Below are positions 43,524 through 52,651 of a DNA stretch of 64,000 nucleotides, piece by piece (position 1 is the stretch's first letter; each line of letters opens with the position of its first letter). A program made the translations under genes and the position numbers. This stretch comes from Leptospira brenneri (lineage in GTDB: Bacteria > Spirochaetota > Leptospiria > Leptospirales > Leptospiraceae), in NCBI RefSeq assembly GCF_002812125.1, contig NZ_NPDQ01000001.1:248001-312000 (forward strand), given 5' to 3'. The notes below the pieces were generated by a model. It was not told where the DNA came from. It did no database searches and saw only the letters and a list, made by a program, of their open reading frames with translations.

Positions 43524-45575
43524 ATGTCGAAAAATATACTAGTTACAAGCGCTCTTCCCTATGCGAACGGTTCCATCCATTTGGGTCATGTTTTAGAAGC
43601 AGTCCAAACAGATGTATGGGTACGTTTTCAAAAGTTAGTTGGGAACAATTGTTATTTTTTCTGTGCCGATGATACACACGGAACACCGATTATGATTGCT
43701 GCGAAAAAAGCAGGCAAAACTCCCGAGTCCATGATCGAAGAAGTGCAAAAAGAACACTACAAAGATCTAACCGCTTTTGGTGTTTCGTATGATAACTATT
43801 ATACGACAAATTCGGAAGAAAATAAAAAATTCTCGGAATCCATTTATCTCACTCTAAAGAAAAACGGACATATTGTTGCAAGGAACATTGAACAGTCATA
43901 TTGCGAACATGATAAAATGTTTTTACCTGATCGTTTTATTAAGGGGACTTGTCCTAAATGTGGGTCCAAAGATCAATATGGTGACTCTTGCGAAGTATGC
44001 GGAACCAGTTATTCTCCGAAAGATTTAAAAGATTCTTACTGTTCTATGTGCGGAACCAAACCCGTTCTCAAAGAATCAAAACATTTATTTTTTAAACTCC
44101 AGGACTTTCAATCTCAATTACAAACTTGGATGGAAGAAGGAAGTCGTTTGAATGAGGGTGCGCAAAAAAAATTAAAGGAATGGTTCACCTCTGGATTACA
44201 AGAATGGGATATCAGTCGTGATGGCCCTTACTTTGGATTTGCGATTCCAGAAGAAGAAAACAAATATTTTTATGTTTGGTTGGATGCACCAGTTGGGTAT
44301 ATGGCTTCATCTTTAAACTTTTTTAAGGATGAAAAAAAATTCAATGAGTTCTGGAAGGATGGCAAAGGGGAAATCATTCACTTCATTGGAAAAGACATTT
44401 TGTACTTTCATGGTCTTTTTTGGCCCGCCATGCTTATGGGATCTGGTTACCAAACGCCGGCTCAACTTAACGTTCATGGATTTTTGACAGTCAATGGAGA
44501 GAAAATGTCAAAATCGCGAGGAACATTTATCAATGCTTCTACATTTGTTAAATTTTTAGATGTGGAACATTTTCGATTTTATATGGCCTGTCGTTTGGGT
44601 CCAGGAATGGAAGACGTAGACATTTCCTTTGATGATTATGTATCGAGGGTAAACTCAGACTTAATTGGAAATTTAGTGAATTTAGTTTCGCGGGTTTCTA
44701 CGTCTATTTTAGATAAAATGGATCGGAAGTTAGGAGTTCTTTCTTTGGAAGGAAAATCTCTTGTAGCAGAACTTCTTTCGAAAGAGTCAGAAATTCGTGA
44801 AGCTTATGAGTCGCGTAATTATTCTAAGGTGATGCGAGAAATTACCGGACTTGGGGATAAAGTCAATAAATATGTAAATGATTATGCTCCTTGGAATCTA
44901 ATCAAAACGGATGTGGAAAAAGCAAGAGAGGTGGTCACAACATCGCTTAACTGTGCTAAGATTCTATTCACTTATTTGGCACCGGTGACACCAAATATAG
45001 TTGGTTCTTTGGCATCTCTATTCCAAGTGCCAAACTTAAGTTTTTTAAATCTCAATGAAACTTTGGAAAACAAAGTTCTGGGGCCATACCAAATGTTATC
45101 AAAACGTGTAGAGGAAAAAAATATTTCACTTATGATTCAGGAAACAAAAGAAGTATTTGAAAAAGCAAATCCTGAAAAGTCTAAACTGGACCAAGGAAAA
45201 ACACAAAATCCTGATTCAGGTTCGGCGACTGCTACTGTATCTGAAGACGGATTTATTACCATCGATGAACTTTCTAAAGTGGAACTAAGGGTGGGACTCA
45301 TTGTCGAGGCAAATCCTGTGGAGGGAGCCGACAAACTTTTGTTTGTGAAAGTAAACTTGGGAGAAAAGGGAATCAAAAATGTTTTTGCTGGAATCAAAGC
45401 CAGTTACACTGCAGAAGAATTGGTTGGAAAAAAGGTGGTGGTGGTTGCCAATTTAAAACCGCGCCAAATGAAATTCGGCCTTTCGGAAGCGATGTTACTC
45501 GCATCAGGTAAAGAAAAAACTTTATCTTTATTTGTTCCTGATCGCGATGCAAATCCTGGTGACCTTTTAAAATAA
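43524..45575 (+). CDS. metG: Methionyl-tRNA synthetase
   Basis: A 683-residue class I synthetase charging tRNA-Met. ATP-binding HIGH-like motif in YANGSIHLGHVLEA, KMSKS in GEKMSKSRG, and a zinc knuckle with four CxxC-type cysteines (CPKCGSKDQYGDSCEVCG...CSMCG) typical of the MetG1 zinc-type. The C-terminal 110 residues are a tRNA-binding EMAP-like domain (KVELRVGLIVEANPVEGADKL...). The full length is normal for this form. It heads an operon with an adenylate cyclase (4 bp downstream), a HisI-like protein and a rhodanese. Confidence 0.98.
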   Translation: MSKNILVTSALPYANGSIHLGHVLEAVQTDVWVRFQKLVGNNCYFFCADDTHGTPIMIAAKKAGKTPESMIEEVQKEHYKDLTAFGVSYDNYYTTNSEENKKFSESIYLTLKKNGHIVARNIEQSYCEHDKMFLPDRFIKGTCPKCGSKDQYGDSCEVCGTSYSPKDLKDSYCSMCGTKPVLKESKHLFFKLQDFQSQLQTWMEEGSRLNEGAQKKLKEWFTSGLQEWDISRDGPYFGFAIPEEENKYFYVWLDAPVGYMASSLNFFKDEKKFNEFWKDGKGEIIHFIGKDILYFHGLFWPAMLMGSGYQTPAQLNVHGFLTVNGEKMSKSRGTFINASTFVKFLDVEHFRFYMACRLGPGMEDVDISFDDYVSRVNSDLIGNLVNLVSRVSTSILDKMDRKLGVLSLEGKSLVAELLSKESEIREAYESRNYSKVMREITGLGDKVNKYVNDYAPWNLIKTDVEKAREVVTTSLNCAKILFTYLAPVTPNIVGSLASLFQVPNLSFLNLNETLENKVLGPYQMLSKRVEEKNISLMIQETKEVFEKANPEKSKLDQGKTQNPDSGSATATVSEDGFITIDELSKVELRVGLIVEANPVEGADKLLFVKVNLGEKGIKNVFAGIKASYTAEELVGKKVVVVANLKPRQMKFGLSEAMLLASGKEKTLSLFVPDRDANPGDLLK

Positions 45576-45579
45576 ACCA

Positions 45580-46878
45580 ATGGCAACAAAGTCGGAACAA
45601 ATTTTACGAGAGAAGGAGATTGAAGGGATTAAGTTTAGTCTTTATGGCAAAATTTTAATCTTTTCTCTTCTCACGATTGTCACCTTCTTTGTTGCACAAA
45701 CTTTATTTGAAATTTTAACTATCACCTGCATTTCGTTAGTTTTTAATGTCGTTTTATATATTTTGTCCAAGTTTTTGAAACGAGGGAAACTTGTTTCTTT
45801 TGTTGGGATTTTTTGTGTGGTGATCGATTTATTCATCATCACCATTTTACCATTTATTTGGTACAATGCTGTCGGTGGGGAGTCGCAAGTTCCTCGAACC
45901 TATTTAATCAAAACCTATTTGCATTTTATCATCGCGGCCACTTTGGTGATGAATGCGTTTAGCATCCAACCCATTTACCCGATGATTTATGCATTAGGGG
46001 TTGTGGTTAGCCAAGCAGGGATTTTGGTTTATGCACAACAAGACCCAAGATTTGTAAGTACTGAAAATTTTAAAGAAGCCTTTCTTGGACCTGCTGCCCA
46101 TGTAAATAATTATATTTTTTCTATGGGAATCATCGGTGTTCTTGGATTCTTTTTAGCCTTTCTTACCTATCGTGTTAGGCGAACTATTTTTTATGCAGTC
46201 AACAATGAAGTGAAGATGTCTCAACTTTCTCGTTACTTTTCACCAAATATAGTAGCGGAAATGAACCATGCAGAAGATGATTTTTTTAAACCTGGTGGCA
46301 AAGAAACAACCATTGCTGTTTTGTTTTGTGATATCGTTGGGTTCACACAAATTTCAGAAACTCTTGGCCCTGAAAAAACAATGGCCTTACTTTCAGAATA
46401 CCATGGTTTTATGTTAGATGTGGTTTTCGAACATAGGGGAACTTTGGATAAATTCATCGGTGATGGGATGATGGTGACTTTTGGAACTCCAATATCTGAC
46501 AAAACAGATGCCACGAACGCGGTACAAGCAGGGATTGCCATGTTTCGAGCTTTATCTCTTTGGAACCAAAAACGGGAAACCAACGGAGAAAAACCGATTG
46601 CTATCCGAATTGGAATTCATTATGGACCAGTCGTAGTGGGCAATGTGGGAGTAGAAAAAAGATTAGAATACACTGTCATAGGGGATACAGTCAACGCGGC
46701 AAGTCGACTTGAATCCTTAGGTAAGGAATTGAAACGAAACTTTCTAATCTCTAAAGAATTGTATGATCAAATTTCACTTGAGTCCAAACAGAATCTAAAG
46801 GTCAAATCTATGGGCACTTTATCCCTTCGTGGAAAAACCAAAACAACTGAAATTTTATCTGTAGAGATAACTTTATGA
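45580..46878 (+). CDS. Class III adenylate cyclase with membrane sensor
   Basis: A 432-residue enzyme making cAMP. Residues about 20-200 contain six hydrophobic helices in three hairpins, then a linker and a cyclase domain (about 235-430). Metal Asps are D251 (LFCDIVGFT) and D295 (KFIGDGMM); the purine-selecting Lys is K291; the transition-state Asn/Arg pair is in GDTVNAASRLE. Lys here indicates adenylate rather than guanylate specificity. It lies just after metG and overlaps the next gene (ATGA). Confidence 0.93.
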   Translation: MATKSEQILREKEIEGIKFSLYGKILIFSLLTIVTFFVAQTLFEILTITCISLVFNVVLYILSKFLKRGKLVSFVGIFCVVIDLFIITILPFIWYNAVGGESQVPRTYLIKTYLHFIIAATLVMNAFSIQPIYPMIYALGVVVSQAGILVYAQQDPRFVSTENFKEAFLGPAAHVNNYIFSMGIIGVLGFFLAFLTYRVRRTIFYAVNNEVKMSQLSRYFSPNIVAEMNHAEDDFFKPGGKETTIAVLFCDIVGFTQISETLGPEKTMALLSEYHGFMLDVVFEHRGTLDKFIGDGMMVTFGTPISDKTDATNAVQAGIAMFRALSLWNQKRETNGEKPIAIRIGIHYGPVVVGNVGVEKRLEYTVIGDTVNAASRLESLGKELKRNFLISKELYDQISLESKQNLKVKSMGTLSLRGKTKTTEILSVEITL

Positions 46879-47477
46879 TCAAACTTCCTTCGGGCAAAGA
46901 CATCACCATCATTTCGAAACCATCCTTGGATTCCAAAGAAGTAAATTTACGAGTGGTTACTTCCAAAGGAGCAGAAGAATTTCTGAATCATTTTGAATTT
47001 AATAAAAAACAATTGTTTGTCGACTGTGATGAAGATGCTTTATTAGAAATTGATCCAAATCTTCCATTAGAAAACAAACAATTGTTATGGGAAAACGGAA
47101 ATTTAAAGTTTTCATCAGAGGAATGGAAAACCTTTCAGGAATCCATTCCTCCGCTTTCTCCATTTCTTGCTCAGGACAATTCAGGAAAGGATTTGATGTT
47201 GGCCTGGGGTAAAAAAGAAAGTTTGTTATCAGCAGTAGAAACTGGGCTTGGAACCTATTTCAGTCGGTCAAGGAATGGAAAATGGGTGAAAGGAGAAGAG
47301 TCGGGTCATCTTCAGAATTTAACTGCAATTTATGTTCATTCTAATCCATTTTTTATACAATACATTACGGGCCAAATCGGAGCGGCTTGTCATACAGGAT
47401 ATTATTCTTGTTTTTTTCGTGAACTCGGTGTGAATGATTCTATTTCCTTCGTCTATCCGAAGAAGGTAGGAGAGTAG
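46875..47477 (+). CDS. HisI-like protein lacking the catalytic DCDxD at the usual site
   Basis: A 200-residue protein. Residues 93-183 align with phosphoribosyl-AMP cyclohydrolase: TGLGTYFSRSRNGKWVKGEESGH and TGQIGAACHTGYYSCFFR, including two zinc Cys (C172, C179). But the position that should read (V)DCDxDAL is AIYVHSNPFFIQ (151-162), so the third zinc Cys and the magnesium Asps are lost. A VDCDEDALLEI motif does occur at 49-59, in the N-terminal extension. It may be a repurposed paralogue or a protein in which the metal site is rebuilt from the extension. It is coupled to the cyclase (ATGA overlap), not to his genes. Role unknown. Confidence 0.8.
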   Translation: MIKLPSGKDITIISKPSLDSKEVNLRVVTSKGAEEFLNHFEFNKKQLFVDCDEDALLEIDPNLPLENKQLLWENGNLKFSSEEWKTFQESIPPLSPFLAQDNSGKDLMLAWGKKESLLSAVETGLGTYFSRSRNGKWVKGEESGHLQNLTAIYVHSNPFFIQYITGQIGAACHTGYYSCFFRELGVNDSISFVYPKKVGE

Positions 47478-47480
47478 TTT

Positions 47481-47837
47481 TTGAATCGTATTGTTATCAT
47501 TGTTTTAGTTGTTGTTTGTATTATTTTTATTGTTTATAAACTTAAATCTTCCTTTGGCGCAAACCAAACTCAATTAAAAGAGAAAATAGATGCTGGTGCT
47601 TTGGTTGTCGATGTAAGAACCGTTGCTGAATTCCAGTCTGGTCATTTTCCTGGAGCGGTCAATATTCCTGTAGATCAAGTTTCCAAAAGATTAGATGAAT
47701 TTGGTGATAAAAATAAATCCATCATTGTTTATTGTGCTTCAGGTGGTCGCAGTGGGAGTGCTAAATCTTTTTTAGAGTCTGTTGGTTATCGTGACGTCAC
47801 CAATGCAGGTGGACTTTCCAATATGCCAAATCTTTAA
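47481..47837 (+). CDS. Membrane-anchored rhodanese
   Basis: A 118-residue protein with one N-terminal membrane helix (about 3-20) and a rhodanese domain. The active-site loop is YCASGGRSG with the catalytic Cys, and the CH2A/B motifs VVDVRTVAEFQSGHFPGAVNIP are clear. Single rhodanese domains transfer sulfane sulfur or act as thiol sensors. The TTG start (47481) has AGGAG eight bases upstream. It closes the metG, cyclase, HisI-like operon and is followed by a perfect hairpin terminator. Confidence 0.93.
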   Translation: MNRIVIIVLVVVCIIFIVYKLKSSFGANQTQLKEKIDAGALVVDVRTVAEFQSGHFPGAVNIPVDQVSKRLDEFGDKNKSIIVYCASGGRSGSAKSFLESVGYRDVTNAGGLSNMPNL

Positions 47838-47846
47838 GTAGAAAAC

Positions 47847-47878
47847 TTTTTATAGGGAAGAGAACTTCCCTATAAAAA
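47847..47878. terminator. Bidirectional terminator between convergent genes
   Basis: A 14-bp stem TTTTTATAGGGAAG/CTTCCCTATAAAAA (47847-47860 and 47865-47878) with an AGAA loop, between the rhodanese gene and the convergent NTF2-like gene. A/T tracts within the stem can serve as U runs in both directions. Confidence 0.8.
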
Positions 47879-47926
47879 ACTTACTATTTATAAATGAATC
47901 TTTTCTATAGAGAAGAAACGAACAAT

Positions 47927-48400
47927 CTACATTCGTTTTCGTTTCATATACAATTGTAATCCAGTCACTGCCTCTTTACGGACCTTGTTTCCGAGTGCTG
48001 GCCACCAACCGAGTAAATAACCAACTGGACCCATAGCCATTCCTAACCATTTCCACATGGAAAAATGATCTTTATGAATCAGGATCTTTCCTTCTTTAAA
48101 GGTAAAATTTGCGTGGATTTTGTTTTGAACTAACCGACCAGTTTTACTAAAACTATAATCTGCTTCCCAATCTGCAGATCCTTTAGAATCATCCGCTTTG
48201 ATATTAGAAAATCGAATGGTAAGACCTTGGCTACGTTCGAGTAACATAAGCCACATTGCTCCAGCTTCCTTTCCTTTTAAATGGCCAAAGGCTGGATCTT
48301 GGAATTCGATTTCGGGATGGTAACAACTGACCATAGTTTGCCCATCTTTATTTTGAAAGGCCGTATAAAACTTTTGAATTAACTCTTCATTTGCATGCAT
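47927..48400 (-). CDS. NTF2/SnoaL-like protein
   Basis: A 157-residue cytoplasmic protein of the NTF2-like cone fold: LIQKFYTAFQNKDGQTMVSCYHPEIEFQDPAFGHLKGKEA at the N-terminus, followed by beta strands (VQNKIHANFTFKEGKILIHKDHFSMWKW). SnoaL-type members include epimerases and small hydrolases, but most are unassigned. No catalytic residues can be claimed from the sequence. Convergent with the metG operon and divergent from an SRPBCC gene. Confidence 0.9.
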   Translation of the reverse strand: MHANEELIQKFYTAFQNKDGQTMVSCYHPEIEFQDPAFGHLKGKEAGAMWLMLLERSQGLTIRFSNIKADDSKGSADWEADYSFSKTGRLVQNKIHANFTFKEGKILIHKDHFSMWKWLGMAMGPVGYLLGWWPALGNKVRKEAVTGLQLYMKRKRM

Positions 48401-48451
48401 TGTGGGAAAGATTATGATTGATCAATCCCGCTCTTAGCAAGAAAAAAAGTT

Positions 48452-48973
48452 ATGAAACGAATTGTTCTCTTTGCTTTTGGAACGAGTTTTTTACTCATTG
48501 GCCTTGTTGTTCTTTTTTTAGCCGTAGGTTTTTTTCAAGATCCGAAATTTCACGCGGAAACCAGTGAATGGTTGAAAGCTGAACCAGAAGATATCTGGGC
48601 TTATGTGACAGATATCAAAGACCTCCCCAATCGCCGGAAGGAAGTAGTTGCGATTAAAATTTTAGAAACTAAGCCGGACGGAACCGTGACCAAATGGGAA
48701 GAAACACCGGATATGGGTGGGTATATGATTTTTGAGCTTCGAGAGTCCATTCAAAACAAACTTTGGAAAATTGAACTCACAGATGCCAGTTTTAAAATGC
48801 GCGGGACTTGGACTTATACTTTGGAACGAAAAATTCCAGGTACGGTTGTTACCATCACCGAAGATTCGGAAATTACAAGTATTCCTGTCAGAGGGGCTTA
48901 CTTCCTGGCCGGTCGTGATGCCACTCTTCAGAAGGAGATGGAACTTATTCACAACCGGTTTAGCGGGCGTTAA
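48452..48973 (+). CDS. Membrane-anchored SRPBCC (polyketide cyclase-like) protein
   Basis: A 173-residue protein with one N-terminal membrane helix (about 7-28) followed by a START-like SRPBCC domain, beginning AETSEWLKAEPEDIWAYVTDIKDLPNRRKEV, with the mid strands KWEETPDMGGYMIFEL and the closing long helix DATLQKEMELIHNRF. It probably binds a hydrophobic ligand on the periplasmic side of the membrane. Substrate unknown. Confidence 0.85.
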   Translation: MKRIVLFAFGTSFLLIGLVVLFLAVGFFQDPKFHAETSEWLKAEPEDIWAYVTDIKDLPNRRKEVVAIKILETKPDGTVTKWEETPDMGGYMIFELRESIQNKLWKIELTDASFKMRGTWTYTLERKIPGTVVTITEDSEITSIPVRGAYFLAGRDATLQKEMELIHNRFSGR

Positions 48974-48986
48974 GCGAATATTCGAA

Positions 48987-50864
48987 TTACTTCAATTCCT
49001 GGATCCACTCGTCGATCCCTTTACAAATTTTTCTAACGGTTTCTCCGTGAAAGATGATACCAAGGTGACCTTGTTCATAATAAGTAATCACCTTGTTTTC
49101 TGATTTGAGATCTTTCAATTCAGTGAGACTTTCTTCAGGAACAATTTTATCAACTGTACCCACCACACTGTAAATAGGCATATTGAAGTTGTTCAAAAAA
49201 TTTTCGGTATAATTGATACGACCATCATTTGACCAAAAACTTCTCTCGTTGGAGATTTGACTTTGGAAAAATTGCATAATCACAGAGACAGACTCTTCGC
49301 AAAACACATCTTCCATGAGAAAATACCATTCTGGTGGTGTGATTTCTTTATAACCCACAAAGTCTTTGATGGTTAGAACTTTGGTTCCAATATTATAACT
49401 GAAACTTCGTAAACTCGAATGTAGATTCAAAATGAGTTTAAAGAATTTTTTTAAATCAATGGTTTGGATTGTGGCTTGCATCGAAAAACTAGCCATACTC
49501 AAAATCATGTCGGATATCATTTTATGCGGAAGCATACTGAACCCACGTTTTAAAGTATCGAGTCCAATAAAGTTTGATTTCAAACTGATATAGTTCGGTG
49601 AGGTAATGGAAACAATTCCTGCAATGTAATCCTCTGGTTTTGGTAAATTGAATTCTTCTTTTAGTTCTTTGATTTTTTCATAAGAAGAAACATAAAAACG
49701 AGGAATCATTCCCCCCATACTATGACCAAGTACGACGGTTCTTTCACTTGGATAGTGCCAACGAATCCAACGTAGAATCTCAGGAAAGTCGTCTTGGATG
49801 TAATTATCAACAGTCCATCCTTCTTTTTTCCCGTGTTTCGGCATGGTTTGTCTGGATCTACCACGCATATCCATTAGGAAAACTCGGTATCCGTATTTGA
49901 GTGCGAGTTCTTTGGCGAGTTTGTCCATCACGGAACGGCGACAAAAAAATCCAGGGATGAGTAAAAGGTTTTTACCTGTATTATTTAGTTTTTCAGGAGT
50001 AAAACTTTTTAAAGAAACCGCATAACCATCAGTAGTGGGGATGATGAAAGAGGCATCCATTCTGTATTCAATATTATACTGGTGCGACTTGAAAATAATG
50101 GAAGTAACTGGTTCTTTTTGGTCTTTGGTTGTGGTATAAAATAGATTTCTAGAGTTAGAAACTGTATCGGCCTTTTCAATGTTCTTTTGGGCAATGTAGT
50201 GGTCATTTCCTGATTCCATTTCCTTTGCCACAACAAACTCAATCACATCAAACAAAGAATAGAGTTGGAGGGTCAGGGGACGGATTTGATCCTCCGGAAT
50301 CGGATCTTTTGTGATCCCCCATAAAATCCCAATGGGATTTTCGTTCACGAAGAGAGGAATCCCGATGGCATGGTTCATCGTTTCCGAAAGGAGTACTTTC
50401 TTTTCAGGATGGATTTCTTCCTCTTTCAAATTAACAAAGATAACTTCCGGTCTTAGGCCTTTATTAAAATCAATGATGGATTTTCGAATGAAAGCTGCTG
50501 ATTCATTTCGGGGATCGGCCAAATGAATGGGGCGAGATTTTTTTATGTATTCTTCGATACCTGGAATTCGGCGGCGTTCCGCGATTTCTTTCAGTTTGAA
50601 GTGAGTGGCTGTGGCCACGATTTTCATTTCATCTTGGTCAATGACTTCAAAAATCGAAAAATTAAAAATGGGCTCATCGTGGAAGTCCACAAGAGAAACC
50701 ATTTTATTTGCGATGGATTGCCAAATATTTTCCAAAAATTGGAACGTGGTTTTGGGTACCGGAAAAATATAGATTTTGTCCGGGTTCACCATGAGACTTT
50801 TGTTGCTGTCTCGGGAGGAAATTTTGATCAATCGATCTTCTAGCGAATTTTCTTCAAGTGCCAT
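48987..50864 (-). CDS. GAF-domain and alpha/beta-hydrolase fusion protein
   Basis: A 625-residue two-domain protein. Residues about 45-215 form a GAF-like sensory domain (IWQSIANKMVSLVD...IGIPLFVNENPIGILWG). A linker leads to an alpha/beta hydrolase (about 265-625): oxyanion region LLLIPGFFCRRSV, D in FLMDMRGRS, nucleophile S382 in GHSMGG, and the C-terminal His in YYEQGHLGIIF. The hydrolase could be an esterase or lipase whose activity is controlled by a small ligand or redox state sensed by GAF. The fusion is unusual. It is convergent with the SRPBCC gene and divergent from thyX. Confidence 0.85.
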   Translation of the reverse strand: MALEENSLEDRLIKISSRDSNKSLMVNPDKIYIFPVPKTTFQFLENIWQSIANKMVSLVDFHDEPIFNFSIFEVIDQDEMKIVATATHFKLKEIAERRRIPGIEEYIKKSRPIHLADPRNESAAFIRKSIIDFNKGLRPEVIFVNLKEEEIHPEKKVLLSETMNHAIGIPLFVNENPIGILWGITKDPIPEDQIRPLTLQLYSLFDVIEFVVAKEMESGNDHYIAQKNIEKADTVSNSRNLFYTTTKDQKEPVTSIIFKSHQYNIEYRMDASFIIPTTDGYAVSLKSFTPEKLNNTGKNLLLIPGFFCRRSVMDKLAKELALKYGYRVFLMDMRGRSRQTMPKHGKKEGWTVDNYIQDDFPEILRWIRWHYPSERTVVLGHSMGGMIPRFYVSSYEKIKELKEEFNLPKPEDYIAGIVSITSPNYISLKSNFIGLDTLKRGFSMLPHKMISDMILSMASFSMQATIQTIDLKKFFKLILNLHSSLRSFSYNIGTKVLTIKDFVGYKEITPPEWYFLMEDVFCEESVSVIMQFFQSQISNERSFWSNDGRINYTENFLNNFNMPIYSVVGTVDKIVPEESLTELKDLKSENKVITYYEQGHLGIIFHGETVRKICKGIDEWIQELK

Positions 50865-50955
50865 TTAGCATCCTTTCTATTTATGAGGCGATACGGTACG
50901 CTATAACTCTATTTTCGACTTTTCATTAGCCTGTGAACTAAAAAATAAAGCTAAT

Positions 50956-51879
50956 ATGCAACAATCTGATTTCGAATCCATTTCAAGAGTTTCCGTTCCC
51001 GATTTAGACTCCATTTTAGGAAAACCATTTCCGGTTTTGGATGACGGGTTTGTCAGACTAGTTGATTATATGGGATCTGATGAATCAATCGTTCAAGCCG
51101 CACGCGTTTCGTACGGAAAAGGAACAAAAAAAGTAAATGAAGATCGCGGCCTCATTCGTTATTTAATGCGCCACCGCCATAGCACTCCCTTTGAAATGTG
51201 CGAACTAAAGCTACATGTTCGTGTTCCCATGGACACTTGGCGACAGTGGATTCGCCACCGTATGGCAAATGTCAACGAATACTCTACGCGTTACTCCGTA
51301 GCCATTGACTCGGCACAAACCACTTTGCCTGGCGAATGGCGAGTTCAATCAATTGGAAATAAACAAGGTAGTGATGGATATTTAGAATCATCTAAAGGTG
51401 ACCACCTAACTAAGCGTGAAACAGAATTTCAAAAGTTTGCTACAGATATTTATAATGAAAGATTAGAAATGGGTGTAGCAAGAGAACAGGCGAGAAAAGA
51501 TTTACCACTTGCTACTTATACCGAAGCGTATTGGAAAATCGACCTTCATAACTTACTTCACTTTTTGGCTCTTCGAATGGATGACCATGCCCAATTAGAA
51601 GTTCGTTTATTTGCCAAAACCATTGGAGAACAGATTGTGAAAAAATGGGTTCCAAATGCTTGGGAGGCATTTGTCGACTACCGTTTGTCAGCACTCAATC
51701 TAACCAAGTATGACACAGAAATTATCAGCGCCCTCAACACTTCAGGGATAGAAGGTGCAAAAAAGAAGGCAATCGAACTTGGTTTGTTAGATGAACAAGG
51801 TTCCACTGCTAAAAAAAGCCGAGAACGTGAGGAATTGGAGTACAAATTGAAAGAGATGGGTTTTTCCATTCCTTGGTAG
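50956..51879 (+). CDS. thyX: Flavin-dependent thymidylate synthase
   Basis: A 307-residue enzyme making dTMP from dUMP with FAD and methylene-tetrahydrofolate. The ThyX signature R72-H-R-H-S76 lies in LMRHRHSTPFEM, with the second motif WRQWIRHRMANVNEYSTRYS and the closing LRMDDHAQLEVRLFAKTI. It is longer than many ThyX proteins, with an N-terminal extension (about 1-30) and a C-terminal charged tail. No thyA is visible in the window. Confidence 0.97.
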   Translation: MQQSDFESISRVSVPDLDSILGKPFPVLDDGFVRLVDYMGSDESIVQAARVSYGKGTKKVNEDRGLIRYLMRHRHSTPFEMCELKLHVRVPMDTWRQWIRHRMANVNEYSTRYSVAIDSAQTTLPGEWRVQSIGNKQGSDGYLESSKGDHLTKRETEFQKFATDIYNERLEMGVAREQARKDLPLATYTEAYWKIDLHNLLHFLALRMDDHAQLEVRLFAKTIGEQIVKKWVPNAWEAFVDYRLSALNLTKYDTEIISALNTSGIEGAKKKAIELGLLDEQGSTAKKSREREELEYKLKEMGFSIPW

Positions 51880-51955
51880 GTAAGACTGATTAAAACAATA
51901 TCAAATTTGATAAATTTGATTGATAATTTATTTCGTTGTGGTTGTTAGAGGGATT

Positions 51956-52651
51956 ATGAGCCTCAGAATCCTTCTAACAGTTTTTTCTATCCTCCTAACT
52001 TCTGTTTCGCTTTTCGCTGAAGAGTTTGCCGTGGCGACCTTTACCCGTGGAAAGGTAAGTTTCATCTCTGCTTCTGATACTTCTAAACTTTGGAAAACGC
52101 TCAAAGTCAATGACATCCTAAAACCAGGTGACAGAATCAAAACTGGCAACGGATCTAAAGTGGATTTTTTCTATAAAGAAACAGAAATCCGCATCCAACC
52201 AAACACTGACTTTACGTTGAAAGAGTGGAATTCAGAAAACAAAGTTGCAAAGGCTTATGTAGAAAAAGGAGCCGCTTGGTTTCGGGTGAGTAATTTCAAA
52301 AAAGGTAACTTTGAAGTTTCTACTCCAACAACAACTGCCGGTGTTCGAGGAACAGCCTTTGGTGTGTTCTATGAAGAAAAAGAAAAAACGGGATATACTT
52401 GCGTTTGTGAAGGCCAAGTGAATATCAATGGGTCAGATTTTTCTAAAGGAACTGGTGGTGCTGTAAAACTAGGGTCCGCAGATTTAGAAAAAAATGATTA
52501 TAAAGAGCTGATCACAAAAGAAGGAGCCACTCTCCTGTTTAAAGAAAAAAGAAAAGAATTCCCTATGTTATCTCGTTGCCTCCCTTGCCACAAACCAGTA
52601 GGTTGGGAAGATAAAAGTTTTATTCCGGACGAAACTTACGGTAAAAAGTGA
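51956..52651 (+). CDS. FecR-domain exported protein with a CxxCH motif
   Basis: A 231-residue protein with a signal peptide (about 1-22, ending SLFAEE). A FecR domain follows (about 25-155: KVSFISASDTSKLWKTLKVNDILKPGDRIKTGNGSKVDFFY, then STPTTTAGVRGTAFGV). Near the C-terminus is C208-L-P-C211-H212, the covalent haem-binding motif of c-type cytochromes. ATG 51956 is preferred because AGAGGGATT precedes it. It overlaps the following porin-like gene by four bases (GTGA) and DsbD follows that. A one-haem FecR protein would be unusual; the CxxCH could also be a metal or thiol site. Confidence 0.82.
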   Translation: MSLRILLTVFSILLTSVSLFAEEFAVATFTRGKVSFISASDTSKLWKTLKVNDILKPGDRIKTGNGSKVDFFYKETEIRIQPNTDFTLKEWNSENKVAKAYVEKGAAWFRVSNFKKGNFEVSTPTTTAGVRGTAFGVFYEEKEKTGYTCVCEGQVNINGSDFSKGTGGAVKLGSADLEKNDYKELITKEGATLLFKEKRKEFPMLSRCLPCHKPVGWEDKSFIPDETYGKK

